The notes under the pieces: model-generated | The model's database searches: none | The model's input: only the letters and a program-made list of their open reading frames with translations | Told to the model about the DNA's origin: nothing | Assembly (NCBI RefSeq): GCF_041897535.1 | Contig: NZ_CP169217.1 | Span: forward strand, 2,976,001-3,040,000 | Direction of reading: 5' to 3' | Length of the DNA: 64,000 nt | DNA from: Methylomicrobium lacus_A | Lineage (GTDB): Bacteria; Pseudomonadota; Gammaproteobacteria; Methylococcales; Methylomonadaceae | In this document: piece by piece, positions 1 through 8,293 of the stretch | Layout of the letters: each line of letters begins with the position of its first letter | Position numbering within the stretch: position 1 is the first letter of the stretch | Made by a program: the position numbers and the translations under genes

Positions 1-207
1 CCAGTCATAAGGCAACATTCTGGAGCCTTGCGTGGTCTGGTAAAAGGCCGCCCTTTGTTCGGCGTCCCAACCCTGCTCTAAAAAAATCACATCGTCAGGT
101 GTTTTAGATATTTTAGAAGGTAAGTCATTTGCGACAACGGTGCTGTTAACAACCGCGAATACACTACCCACAGCAAACAAAGCCAACTTCGCATGATCGG
201 ATTTCAT
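1..207 (-). CDS. Exported protein of unknown function, N-terminal part (runs off the window)
   Basis: The first 69 codons of a leftward gene are present; the rest lies outside the window. The start ATG (205-207) opens a signal peptide with a hydrophobic core at about residues 7-25 and probable cleavage after VVA. The mature part begins near NDLPSK. It contains the stretch FYQTTQGSRMLPYDW, which resembles the start of large exported proteins found next to multicopper oxidases or cytochrome peroxidases in methanotrophs and marine gammaproteobacteria; that family link is from memory and is not proven here. It lies downstream of the multicopper oxidase on the same strand but is separated from it by a strong terminator, so it is probably transcribed on its own. 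The ribosome site is weak (CTGGG about 10 bases upstream). Confidence 0.7.
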   Translation of the reverse strand, partial: MKSDHAKLALFAVGSVFAVVNSTVVANDLPSKISKTPDDVIFLEQGWDAEQRAAFYQTTQGSRMLPYDW

Positions 208-291
208 GATGGATACCCAGAAAAAAAGCGATAGCGTAAACTAAAACTCAGTTGACTGGTGACAAAAAATAGCATGACAGAATTCGATAAC

Positions 292-325
292 AATAAAAAG
301 AGTGCAGCCCGTCCAAGGCTGCACT
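292..325 (-). terminator. Rho-independent terminator of the multicopper oxidase gene
   Basis: A perfect 9-bp stem (AGTGCAGCC at 301-309 with GGCTGCACT at 317-325, 7-base loop) is followed, reading leftward, by CTTTTTATT. It lies 80 bases after the oxidase stop codon. Confidence 0.85.
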
Positions 326-404
326 CCGTTAGGCATGGCGAACGTCGATCGCCGCATAAAGCCTGATCAAAGCGCGACGTTGCCTGTTCGATGCGGCATT
401 TGAC

Positions 405-2591
405 TTAGGGGTTTGCGAGTTGAACCGGACAGTCATCCTGACTACCCACGCAGATGGGGCGCATCATATCGTTATCTTCGTGAGACAAAATATGGCAATG
501 CCAGACATACAAGCCGGGGCGGTCGAATCTGGCTTTGACCCGCGTCACTTCACCCGGGTAAGCAATCACCGTGTCTTTGGAACCGAGCTCCCAAGCTTCC
601 GGTCCCCGTGCTGCACCGAGTGGCGTTGCGGGAAGCATGGGCATACCGTTCAGATCCGGTTGTAGCGGCTCACGATTTTGAACTTGGAACTCGACCAGAT
701 GCATATGAATGGGGTGGGCATCCTCGGTGAAATTGTAGATTTCCCATATCTCTGTGGCGCCGTTGCCGGGATTTTCAGTCGCTGGATCCATCCAGGGGAG
801 AGGCGCGGGAGCTCCTGTGTTGTCCATGGTTCCGAGCATGGAAATGGTCGGGCCGAATGGAATACCGGCGGGATCCTCGATAATACTTACCAGGTTGCCA
901 TTCGCATCGGCGTTGTAATCGGCGAAAACGGTTCCTGATTCCATTTCGTTAATGGAAACCTTGCGTACAGTTAACGGGGCGCCCAATTTCTCGGCGGCTA
1001 ACAAGGTTTTTAGCTGCTCCGGAGGAACCGATTCATCTTTTGAAGTGGCAGGTCCGATCACCGCAAACTTCATCACCTGGCCGGTGGTATCAGGATCGGC
1101 ATAGGCATAATCCGTTCCGCCTTCCCCTCCGCCATAGGGCTCGTCGGGAGCTTCATTGATCAGGTAAAGCGGTGAATCTTTCGGTACATGAGTGAAATCC
1201 ACGACCACATCGACTCTTTCTGCAGGACCGATCAGCAGCGAATTGACCTTTGCAGGTTGGGGTTGAAAGCCGCCGTCGCCTCCCACGACCCAGATCGGTG
1301 ATGCTTCTGTTGCAGGCCGGGCCGTCGGGTCTTTGGCTATTTTCAGAATCATGAAGCGGGAGTCAGACGCATTGAGGATGCGGAAACGATAACGGCGTTG
1401 CTCTACGTCAAGCTTTGGCCAACTGTTGCCGTTGACCAGCATCACGTTGGAAAAATACTCCGGATTCCAAATGGGCGAGACATCGCTGTCTTTGCCGTCT
1501 ACCGTTTTGCTCGGAATGAAGGGTATCCGCAGTTTCTTCTTGGCTAACCCTTCGAAGAATGCCCGATCCCCCGGATAGAAAAGGCTGCCGTCGCTATTGA
1601 AGGCGCGGTCCTGAATCAGTAAAGGGATCTCGAAGTCGCCTTTCGGCAATGCCACGCTAGGCAGGTCCGATGCGCCGCCACGCAAGAAATAATTGCCCGT
1701 CAAACCGGCATAGACGTTGTTTCGGGTCATGCCTAAGGTATGATCGTGGAACCACATGTGCGTGGCGCGCTGGGCATTGGTGTATTGATAGGTCGCGGCT
1801 CCGGCCTCGTCCTCCGATCCATCGATTTGCTTCCAATGGCTTCCCCTGGACGCATAACCCGCTGGAATATTCGATGCCGCCGGCAAGGTCCAGGATTCCG
1901 GATACCCATCGCTCCCCCAAACTACATCCGCGCCATGGAGATGGGTGACCAAGGGCACCGGCCCGGTATACGGATTAGGGTCCATGCCCATACTATCCTG
2001 ACCTTCCGGGCCTCCGGCAGGATTGGCCCAGTGCACGGTCTGATCGACCGGCAGCAGATGGGGGAGGAAATTGCCATTGCCGTCCTTCAAGTCATTGATC
2101 CATTTCACCCGTACCGGGCGGTTAAATTTCGCCTCGATGTTATAGGAAGGAGAATGGAAAGTTTTTGAATCACTGCTGGAGCCGTATGCCCACAGTGTCG
2201 TTTTAGGCAACGGTTTAGGCAGTACCTGTTGGGTAATCTGGCGTGCTGCGATTTCGTAATAGTCGACACTGGGATCGCCGGCGTTAAGCGTCTTTGGCAT
2301 TGCCGGGGGAACATACAAGCGAGAGACATACTTGGGTATTGTCGTCGGATCCAGAGTGCCACCCGGCAGCGCCGCCCAGGCGGCGTTTCCCAGCCATGGC
2401 AATGAAAGGGTTAGATAGACTGCGGCCGTGTTCAGCCGCCTAGACGTGCATACGGATTTTTGCCGGGCTTTTTCTCGGTGCTTCCTGTTTTTGCCGAACA
2501 GCCATCTTGAATCATAGGATTGGGATGCTAGCGAAGGAAAAGCATCTCCGTTAGTGATTTCATCACTGTATGATTGTGTTTTAGTAGACAT
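405..2591 (-). CDS. Multicopper oxidase, exported (CotA/bilirubin-oxidase-like)
   Basis: A laccase-type oxidase that would oxidise a phenolic, bilirubin-like or metal substrate and reduce O2 to water outside the cytoplasm. All four copper-binding motifs are visible: HLHG near residue 217, HMWFHDH near 278, HPIHMH in the C-terminal third, and YVWHCHILSHE near 695, with the HCH Cys as the type-1 ligand. At 728 residues it is long for the family because of an N-terminal extension of about 50 residues before a signal-peptide-like stretch (RRLNTAAVYL to AAWA, residues 51-73). No other Met lies between, so either the signal peptide is unusually long or translation starts at a non-ATG codon. A GTGGGG stretch lies 10-15 bases before the ATG. 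The gene ends at its own terminator and is divergent from the PhoD gene. The substrate cannot be read from sequence. Confidence 0.9.
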   Translation of the reverse strand: MSTKTQSYSDEITNGDAFPSLASQSYDSRWLFGKNRKHREKARQKSVCTSRRLNTAAVYLTLSLPWLGNAAWAALPGGTLDPTTIPKYVSRLYVPPAMPKTLNAGDPSVDYYEIAARQITQQVLPKPLPKTTLWAYGSSSDSKTFHSPSYNIEAKFNRPVRVKWINDLKDGNGNFLPHLLPVDQTVHWANPAGGPEGQDSMGMDPNPYTGPVPLVTHLHGADVVWGSDGYPESWTLPAASNIPAGYASRGSHWKQIDGSEDEAGAATYQYTNAQRATHMWFHDHTLGMTRNNVYAGLTGNYFLRGGASDLPSVALPKGDFEIPLLIQDRAFNSDGSLFYPGDRAFFEGLAKKKLRIPFIPSKTVDGKDSDVSPIWNPEYFSNVMLVNGNSWPKLDVEQRRYRFRILNASDSRFMILKIAKDPTARPATEASPIWVVGGDGGFQPQPAKVNSLLIGPAERVDVVVDFTHVPKDSPLYLINEAPDEPYGGGEGGTDYAYADPDTTGQVMKFAVIGPATSKDESVPPEQLKTLLAAEKLGAPLTVRKVSINEMESGTVFADYNADANGNLVSIIEDPAGIPFGPTISMLGTMDNTGAPAPLPWMDPATENPGNGATEIWEIYNFTEDAHPIHMHLVEFQVQNREPLQPDLNGMPMLPATPLGAARGPEAWELGSKDTVIAYPGEVTRVKARFDRPGLYVWHCHILSHEDNDMMRPICVGSQDDCPVQLANP

Positions 2592-2969
2592 GATATATAC
2601 CCCACAAACCAGCTAAGTTAACAAATTTATGTTATTGGAATAAGCATAATAAATTGATAAATAAGGATAAAACTGGCTCGGCAACGATCCCGCCCAATTA
2701 TCAAAAAAACCGCTCCGATCACTGACGAGCAATGCCTCTAATAATCAAGCAAAAGGCGGATTAAATTTACGCCTTGAAGGCGAGGGATGAACATCGGGTG
2801 AAAACCTGATATTTAACTCGGGAATTCAAAAAAAACCTGAATTGATGCGTTACCAGCTTTGGCTGAAATTGTCGCTGGGCTCCGGATCCTGTTTTTCCTC
2901 TTAATCATCTTGTCATCTAACGCTTCCTATAATTTGCGCTTTCTCAATACTTTTGCAGAGAGCAAATCA
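2592..2969. other. Divergent intergenic region between multicopper oxidase and PhoD genes
   Basis: About 380 AT-rich bases carrying the promoters of both divergent genes. No gene is supported. The open frame reaching into it from the PhoD gene begins at a TTG (2859) and would contain the PhoD promoter, so it is not counted as coding. A small CGCCT/AGGCG inverted repeat lies at about 2771-2783. Confidence 0.6.
2899..2933 (+). promoter_or_regulatory. PhoB-type promoter of the PhoD gene (half Pho box plus -10)
   Basis: TTGTCAT at 2910-2916 matches six of seven bases of the Pho-box half-site CTGTCAT. A much weaker half-site (TCTTAAT, three of seven) lies 11 bases upstream at 2899-2905. A perfect TATAAT sits at 2928-2933, 11 bases after the box, the same spacing seen in the phoB promoter of this window. 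No good -35 lies 17 bases before the TATAAT, as expected of an activator-dependent promoter. Confidence 0.5.
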
Positions 2970-4544
2970 ATGAAGATGTTAACCACACAAGGCTATGCCG
3001 TTTGCCGCCGTGCCGGCAGGGTGGCGCTGTCGTTGGCCTGGATTTTGACGGCCGAAAATGCGATCGCAGCGGACGATGTGCCCGCGATGGAGCAAGGCAT
3101 TCAAATCGGCGACCTGGCGCCCGGGCGCGCAATGGTGTGGAGCCGCACCGACCGCCCGGCGCGGATGATGGTTGAATATGCGTTCAATGATCAATTCAAC
3201 GACGCGCGCACGATCAGAGGGCCTTATGCCTTTGCAGAAACCGATTTTACCGCCCGGCAGGATTTGGTCGGTCTTCCCGAGGGTGTAGATGTTTTCTTGA
3301 AAGTCTGGTTTGAAGATTTGACCAATGCGCGACACCCAAGCCAGCCGGTGACGGGGCATTTTCATACGATCGGCAAGCAGGACAATATCCGTTTCATTTG
3401 GGGCGGCGATACGGCGGGGCAGGGCTGGGGCATCAATGAGGCCTTTGGCGGCATGAAGATTTATGAAGCGATGCGCCAGGTCGAGCCGCAGTTTTTCATT
3501 CAAAGCGGCGATAACGTGTATTCGGACGGCCCGATACCGGAAAGCAAAGTCGCTGAAAACGATCAGGTATGGACCAATCTGGTGACTCCGGAAGTCAGCA
3601 AAGTCGCCGAAACGCTGGATGAGTTTCGCGGCCGTTACAAATATAACCTGCTCGATGAAAACCTGCGCCGGTTCAATGCCGAGGTGCCGCAGGTCTGGCA
3701 GTGGGACGATCACGAGATAGTGAACAACTGGTCCGACTCGAAGGATTTGAGCGGTGATGCGCGTTATGCGGTCAAGGATGTGCCGCTGTTAGTCGCGCGT
3801 GCGACCCAAGCGTTTCACGAATATGCGCCACTGCGCCCGCAGGGTGCGGAGGAGTCCGAGCGTGTGTACCGGAAGCTTTCCTACGGCAAGCTGCTCGATG
3901 TGTTTGTGATCGACATGCGCAGCTACCGCGGGCCCAATACGGGTAATCTGCAAAGCCAGGAGAGCGCCGAAACCGCTTTCCTGGGCGAAACCCAGCTTGC
4001 TTGGCTCGAAAAGGAATTGAAAAATTCGCGGGCGGCATGGAAAGTGATTTCGGCCGATATGCCGATTGGCCTGAACATCGGCGACGGCGTCGACGCGCAA
4101 GGCAACCCGCGCTGGGAGGCCGTCGCGAACGGCAATAATGGCCCGGCCGCCGGCCGCGAGCTCGAAATTGCGCGTTTGTTGAGCTTCATCAAACATAAGG
4201 GCCTTCGCAATATCGTCTGGTTGACGGCCGATGTCCACTATGCGGCGGCGCATTATTACGATCCTGACAAGGCCTCAACAAAAGATTTTGCTCCATTCTG
4301 GGAGTTTGTTGCGGGCCCTTTGAATGCGGGCTCCTTCGGTCCCAATACGACCGACAATACCTTCGGTCCTCAGGTCGTCTTTGCTAAGGCGCCGCCTGCC
4401 GGCCAAGCCAATCTTTCGCCTTATGCCGGCTTGCAGTTCTTTGGCGAGGTCAATATCGACAAAAAGAGCAAGGCGTTGACGGTTGACCTGAAAGACCTGA
4501 ACGGCGATGTCGTCTTCAGCAAAACCCTGCTCAGGAACCGCTAA
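2970..4544 (+). CDS. phoD: PhoD-family alkaline phosphatase/phosphodiesterase, exported
   Basis: A PhoD-type metallophosphatase that would release phosphate from phosphoesters outside the cytoplasm. Metal-binding signatures are visible: WGGDTAGQGWG, FIQSGDNVYSDGP, WDDHEIVNNW, FVIDMRSYRG and a late LTADVHYAAAHYY. The N terminus MKMLTTQGYAVCRRAGR followed by a hydrophobic run is a signal peptide; the paired Arg might mean Tat export, which PhoD enzymes often use, but the full Tat consensus is not present. I chose the ATG at 2970 (524 residues) over the upstream TTG at 2859 because a TATAAT promoter element lies between them and GAGAG precedes the ATG. Pho-type control is likely, matching phoBR at 8.8 kb. 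A terminator follows directly. Confidence 0.88.
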   Translation: MKMLTTQGYAVCRRAGRVALSLAWILTAENAIAADDVPAMEQGIQIGDLAPGRAMVWSRTDRPARMMVEYAFNDQFNDARTIRGPYAFAETDFTARQDLVGLPEGVDVFLKVWFEDLTNARHPSQPVTGHFHTIGKQDNIRFIWGGDTAGQGWGINEAFGGMKIYEAMRQVEPQFFIQSGDNVYSDGPIPESKVAENDQVWTNLVTPEVSKVAETLDEFRGRYKYNLLDENLRRFNAEVPQVWQWDDHEIVNNWSDSKDLSGDARYAVKDVPLLVARATQAFHEYAPLRPQGAEESERVYRKLSYGKLLDVFVIDMRSYRGPNTGNLQSQESAETAFLGETQLAWLEKELKNSRAAWKVISADMPIGLNIGDGVDAQGNPRWEAVANGNNGPAAGRELEIARLLSFIKHKGLRNIVWLTADVHYAAAHYYDPDKASTKDFAPFWEFVAGPLNAGSFGPNTTDNTFGPQVVFAKAPPAGQANLSPYAGLQFFGEVNIDKKSKALTVDLKDLNGDVVFSKTLLRNR

Positions 4545-4551
4545 TTGATAG

Positions 4552-4580
4552 AAAGTGGCCGGCCAAGCTCGGCCACTTTT
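4552..4580 (+). terminator. Rho-independent terminator after phoD
   Basis: A 10-bp perfect stem (AAAGTGGCCG with CGGCCACTTT, 8-base loop) ends in TTTT and begins seven bases after the stop codon. Confidence 0.8.
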
Positions 4581-4649
4581 AGGCCAACGATGACGCTATC
4601 GTTGGCACTTCAGGGCAATCGCGCTGTCTCGTTTTTGACAGGTAAAGGG

Positions 4650-4985
4650 GCATACAATTACCGATTTGCCGAGGAGAAAGAGGCATGGCTGCGCGGATTT
4701 CTGGAGTTGCCGAACGGCATCCCATCCCACGACACCTTAAGCGACGTATTGGGCTGGATCGATCCAAAAGCCTTCCAGGACGCTTTTTGCTGTGGGTGCA
4801 AGCGGCGTTGCCGAGCCTGCTGGGCCGTCGGGCGAACAAATCTGCCTGGACGGCAAGATGCTACGCGGCAGCCGCGTCGGCGATAAAACGGTGCATTTGC
4901 CGAGCGCCTATGCGGCTAAAGCGCGCTGGGTGTTGGCGCAACAAGCCGTTATCGATCAGAGCTCATCTTTGGAAAATGAATCTTG
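4650..4985 (+). pseudogene. Decayed ISAs1-family transposase fragment
   Basis: Pieces of one transposase are spread over three reading frames. The first (about 4665-4790) reads WLRGFLELPNGIPSHDTLSDV, the region just before the catalytic domain in ISAs1 elements. The second frame gives LLWVQAALPSLLG (about 4785-4825). The third (about 4830-4955) gives GEQICLDGKMLRGS and AYAAKARWVLAQQAV, the start of the DDE domain with its first Asp. Two frameshifts are needed to join them. The N terminus is degraded and the C-terminal two thirds, with the remaining catalytic residues, is absent. No terminal inverted repeats or target duplication are evident, so this is an inactive relic. Confidence 0.8.
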
Positions 4986-5126
4986 TTGAGAATCCCGAAA
5001 TAAAAGCTCTCCAAACATGAGCGAGAGCCTGTGGATAAATTTTTTGCCCTGTGCAGGCGTTTGTCTTGAGGCGAATTTAGTGGTTTTCCCTGGTGCAGAT
5101 GATGCGAGATTTTTGAATTCGACTGG

Positions 5127-5498
5127 TCATGCTTTTAGGTCTTTCCCATACACGTTCGCAATCGTGCGGATAAACCATGCAGGGCGAATAAAAATGATGA
5201 AGGCAGCAATGATTGGCGTAGTCGGGATTGGTGCAATATCAATAATGAACAACCCTAGCAAACTCAGAAAACACTTAAGTCTTGTTTGTCTGGTTTGCTT
5301 TTCGGAATCGGTTCCAAGTCTTTCTTGGAAATGAGGAGGGTGCGGGTTGTCATACAAATCCTGAGCAAAGGTAATGAACCATTGTGGACGCGCAATGACG
5401 ATGTACATTCCTATCAGGCAACCCGGCGATACTGGCCCAAAACCGATGATGGCAAAGACAGAGAAAACCAAAAGGCATTTAATTTGCGCTGTATTCAT
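5127..5498 (-). CDS. Small membrane protein with an internal two-fold repeat
   Basis: A 123-residue protein with two similar halves. The first reads GPVSPGCLIGMYIVIARPQW then FITFAQDLYDNP; the second reads IAPIPTTPIIAAFIIFIRPAW then FIRTIANVYG. Each half has a hydrophobic helix, then R-P-x-W-F, then a short amphipathic segment ending in L/V-Y-D/G. The halves are joined by a polar loop of about 25 residues (NPHPPHFQERLGTDSEKQ) and a further hydrophobic stretch (CFLSLLGLFIIDI). The start ATG at 5498 has no strong ribosome site. I do not recognise a named family, and no function can be given. Its neighbours are the transposase relic and tRNA-Leu. Confidence 0.65.
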   Translation of the reverse strand: MNTAQIKCLLVFSVFAIIGFGPVSPGCLIGMYIVIARPQWFITFAQDLYDNPHPPHFQERLGTDSEKQTRQTRLKCFLSLLGLFIIDIAPIPTTPIIAAFIIFIRPAWFIRTIANVYGKDLKA

Positions 5499-5637
5499 CG
5501 TTCAAAGCTCAAATGATTGGTGGCGAGGGTACGCTCTATGAAGCTTATTGTCCGGAGAGGTCACTTTAAAGCATTGGCATTTGTTGTGATTTGTTATCTT
5601 GAAATGCCCCGCCAGTGTCCCAAAAATATTTTAGGCA

Positions 5638-5671
5638 ATAAAAAAGGACTCGGCTAAAAACCTAAGTCCTT
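5638..5671 (-). terminator. Terminator of tRNA-Leu
   Basis: Reading leftward, AAGGACT pairs with AGTCCTT (5665-5671 with 5644-5650) and a T-rich run follows. It begins 9 bases after the tRNA 3' end. Confidence 0.7.
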
Positions 5672-5679
5672 GAATTTGT

Positions 5680-5766
5680 TGGTGCCTCGGGCCGGAGTCG
5701 AACCGGCACGGTGTTTCCACCGAGGGATTTTAAGTCCCTTGCGTCTACCAATTTCGCCACCGAGGC
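5680..5766 (-). tRNA. tRNA-Leu (anticodon UAA)
   Basis: An 87-base tRNA read on the minus strand. Acceptor stem GCCTCGG pairs with CCGAGGC, the T arm contains GGTTCGACTCC, the long variable arm (CTCGGTGGAAACACCG) is typical of a class II tRNA, and the anticodon loop reads ACTTAAAAT, giving UAA. The CCA end is encoded. Confidence 0.97.
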
Positions 5767-6064
5767 ATCGGTGCGCTGATAAGCAGCGTATTATATAGCA
5801 ATCGCAAAAATAAACTAGGGCCGGGCGGGATTTTTTCCGGGCATCGTTTGCCTCTGTAACATCGTGTTGAGGTCCCGATTTTTGTTGGGATGGCGGCTAA
5901 CGGGCCATCTGAAGTGGTGCGCAAGGCGCGCCCACTTCACGCGTCGAGGCTACGGAGACTGCGATGTGCGTTGCCGATCCTCGGGTTTGGGCATCATGTT
6001 CGGATCATGGACCTGCATCATTCCGATCCGTTTTTTCAAGAATCCATTGCCATAGCAAAAAGCC
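5767..6064. other. Intergenic region with a strong hairpin
   Basis: About 300 bases between tRNA-Leu and the DUF3047 gene. A stable hairpin lies at 5911-5938 (GAAGTGG with CCACTTC outside, GCGC with GCGC inside around an AAG loop). It has no T-run on either side, so it is not an obvious terminator. No gene is supported. Confidence 0.5.
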
Positions 6065-6724
6065 ATGCCTATCACATTTTCGCGTCGATCGATTGCGTTG
6101 TTGCTTTTGACGCTGGCAGCCAACATCGCTCAGGGCGCTGACACGATCCGCATCGGCGATTTTTCATCCGGATCGCTACAGGATTGGGAAACGCAAGCGT
6201 TCAAGGGACAGACGCGCTATCGCCTGGTCCAACAGGACGGCGCCAAAGTGTTGCAGGCCGACAGCGCGGCGAGTGCGTCGGGTCTGTTCAGGAAACAGCG
6301 CATCGATCTGACTAAAACGCCGTTTTTGAACTGGCGCTGGCGGATCGAAAACCGGCTCGGCCAGCTGAACGAGCAGTCGAAGCCTGGGGATGATTATGCG
6401 GCACGGGTGTATGTGGTAATCGACGGCGGACTGGCGTTCTGGCGCAAGAAGGCGCTCAATTATGTCTGGGCAAGCACCTCGCCGAAGGGTAAAATCTGGC
6501 CGAATGCGTATGCGGGCGAGAATGTGATGATGATCGCGCTGCGCTCGTCCGGTGACGACACGGCGGTCTGGTATCACGAAAAACGCAACATTCTCGATGA
6601 CCTCCGCCAGCAATTCGGCGAAGCCATCGATCATATCGACGCGGTCGCGATCATGACCGATACCGACAATGCCGGAGGCCGGGCGACCGCCTATTACGGC
6701 GACATTTTTTTTAGCGCGAAGTAA
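6065..6724 (+). CDS. DUF3047 family protein, exported
   Basis: A 219-residue protein with an N-terminal signal peptide (hydrophobic core IALLLLTLAANIAQG, cleavage near AQGA, residues 22-25). The mature domain matches my recollection of DUF3047: FLNWRWRIENRLGQ, DDYAARVYVVIDGG, LNYVWAS and a terminal VAIMTDTDNAGGRATAYYGD. Such proteins have a beta-sandwich look and are predicted to be periplasmic; no activity is established. The gene ends three bases before arsS, so the two are probably co-transcribed, although no shared role is known. Confidence 0.8.
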   Translation: MPITFSRRSIALLLLTLAANIAQGADTIRIGDFSSGSLQDWETQAFKGQTRYRLVQQDGAKVLQADSAASASGLFRKQRIDLTKTPFLNWRWRIENRLGQLNEQSKPGDDYAARVYVVIDGGLAFWRKKALNYVWASTSPKGKIWPNAYAGENVMMIALRSSGDDTAVWYHEKRNILDDLRQQFGEAIDHIDAVAIMTDTDNAGGRATAYYGDIFFSAK

Positions 6725-6727
6725 ACC

Positions 6728-7693
6728 ATGCACGCCACCTTACCGCTCCTCGATCAGACCGACTTTCCGCAGATTTTCCGGGACGAACTGGCGGTGTTGC
6801 AGGTCAATCTCGGTTATTTGTGCAACCTGAGCTGCACGCACTGCCATGTGAACGCGGGACCGAAAAGAAACGAACTGATGGACAAGGACACGGTCGATCT
6901 GGTGCTGGCGTTTATCGAAAAGGAAGCCATCAAAATACTCGATCTGACCGGCGGCGCGCCGGAGATGAATCCCCATTTCCGCGAACTGGTGGCGGAAGCT
7001 AGGCGGTTGGGCGTGAAGGTGATCGACCGCTGCAATCTGACGATTCTGGAAGAGCCCGGCTACGAGGATCTGGCCGGTTTTCTCGCGGGCCAGCAGGTTG
7101 AAATCACCGCCTCCTTGCCGTGTTACCTCGAAGACAATGTCGACCGGCAGCGCGGCAAGGGCACGTTTCGGCAGAGCATCTTGGCGCTGCAAGCCTTGAA
7201 CCGACTCGGTTACGGACAGGAAGGCGGCGATCTGCGCCTGAATCTGGTCTTCAATCCGCAGGGTGCGGCCCTGCCGCCCGCACAAGAGCCGCTCGAAGTA
7301 GCCTACAAGGCCCATCTTCTGGAACATTACGGCGTCACCTTCAATCGGCTCTACGCTATGGCCAATCTGCCGATCCAGCGCTTCGGCAGCATGCTGGTCA
7401 GCAAGGGCATGTTCAATCAGTACCTGCAATTGCTGAAAGACAACCACTGCGTAGAGAATCTCCGGCATGTGATGTGCCTGAATACATTGAGCATCGACTG
7501 GCAGGGTTATGTGTATGACTGCGATTTCAACCAGATGCTGCAATTGCCGCTGGGCGCTTCTGCCGGCCAGCAAAAAATTCATTTGCAGCAATTGTTCGGC
7601 AAGGCCCTGACCGGCGCGCCGATCAGCGTGCGCCAGCATTGTTACGGCTGCACGGCCGGGCAGGGCAGCAGTTGCGGTGGTGCGTTAATCTGA
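6728..7693 (+). CDS. arsS: Arsenosugar biosynthesis-type radical SAM protein ArsS
   Basis: A 321-residue radical SAM enzyme. The iron-sulfur motif CNLSCTHCHVNAGP (about residues 32-45) has the CxxxCxxC spacing, TGGAPEMNP follows as the SAM-binding GGE-like motif, and the C-terminal CYGCTAGQGSSCGG, with Cys at about 307, 310 and 317, probably contributes to a second cluster. This arrangement is typical of ArsS, which is proposed to attach the 5'-deoxyadenosyl group to dimethylarsenite on the way to arsenosugars. The partner methyltransferase ArsM is not seen in the window, so the pathway is either encoded elsewhere or this relative has another substrate. The ATG lies three bases after the DUF3047 stop. 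Confidence 0.88.
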   Translation: MHATLPLLDQTDFPQIFRDELAVLQVNLGYLCNLSCTHCHVNAGPKRNELMDKDTVDLVLAFIEKEAIKILDLTGGAPEMNPHFRELVAEARRLGVKVIDRCNLTILEEPGYEDLAGFLAGQQVEITASLPCYLEDNVDRQRGKGTFRQSILALQALNRLGYGQEGGDLRLNLVFNPQGAALPPAQEPLEVAYKAHLLEHYGVTFNRLYAMANLPIQRFGSMLVSKGMFNQYLQLLKDNHCVENLRHVMCLNTLSIDWQGYVYDCDFNQMLQLPLGASAGQQKIHLQQLFGKALTGAPISVRQHCYGCTAGQGSSCGGALI

Positions 7694-7781
7694 TAATAGC
7701 GATAGGAAGTGCTGTTAGGGAAGTCAGGAAATGGGCGCGATGACGATCAGCCATGGCGCCGTTCTCCTGGGAGTAGAGTCG

Positions 7782-8189
7782 CTAAGGTTTTCTTTCCTTC
7801 AGCAAATCGCGGATTTCGGTCAGCAACAGCTCTTCCTTGGTTGGTTCGGGAGCCGGGGCAGGGGCTTCGACTTCTTTCTTCTTCAAGTTGTTGATCAGTT
7901 TGATCACCAGAAAAATCGCAAAGGCGATGATCGTAAAATCGACGACGGCTTGCAGGAAGCTGCCGTATTTCAACATCACCGCCGGCGCATCGCCGGATGC
8001 CTCCTTGATTGTGATCGCGAGGTCGGTAAAGTCGACGCCGCCGACCAGGACGCCGATCGGCGGCATGATCACATCGGCGACCAATGACGACACGATCTTG
8101 CCGAAGGCCGCGCCGATGATGATGCCGACCGACATGTCCACAGCGTTGCCCTTGATCGCAAATTCTTTGAATTCTTGTAATACACTCAT
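7782..8189 (-). CDS. mscL: Large-conductance mechanosensitive channel MscL
   Basis: A 135-residue inner-membrane channel that opens under membrane tension to release solutes during osmotic downshock. The N-terminal amphipathic helix plus TM1 (EFKEFAIKGNAVDMSVGIII) is almost canonical. TM2 (FTIIAFAIFLVIKLINNLKK) is followed by a proline/alanine-rich linker and a charged cytoplasmic helix (EELLLTEIRDLLKERK). The length is normal for the family. The start is well placed behind an AGGAG site. It is convergent with arsS and divergent from the deaminase gene. Confidence 0.97.
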   Translation of the reverse strand: MSVLQEFKEFAIKGNAVDMSVGIIIGAAFGKIVSSLVADVIMPPIGVLVGGVDFTDLAITIKEASGDAPAVMLKYGSFLQAVVDFTIIAFAIFLVIKLINNLKKKEVEAPAPAPEPTKEELLLTEIRDLLKERKP

Positions 8190-8279
8190 GTGGCTCTCCT
8201 GTTCAGCGAAGCGTGATTTACTGCGTCATCTGAGACGCCTCGTGAGGCTAAAAATTCAACTCGGCCGGGGCAATTCTAA

Positions 8280-8285
8280 TATAAT
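8280..8285 (+). promoter_or_regulatory. -10 box immediately before the deaminase start codon
   Basis: A perfect TATAAT ends only eight bases before the ATG at 8294, and no ribosome-binding site lies between. Transcription from here would give an mRNA with almost no leader. Confidence 0.4.
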
Positions 8286-8293
8286 TCGCCGTT

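Noticed and set aside
2859..2969. N-terminal extension of PhoD starting at a TTG
   Set aside because: It would contain the TATAAT promoter and precede an ATG with a proper signal peptide.
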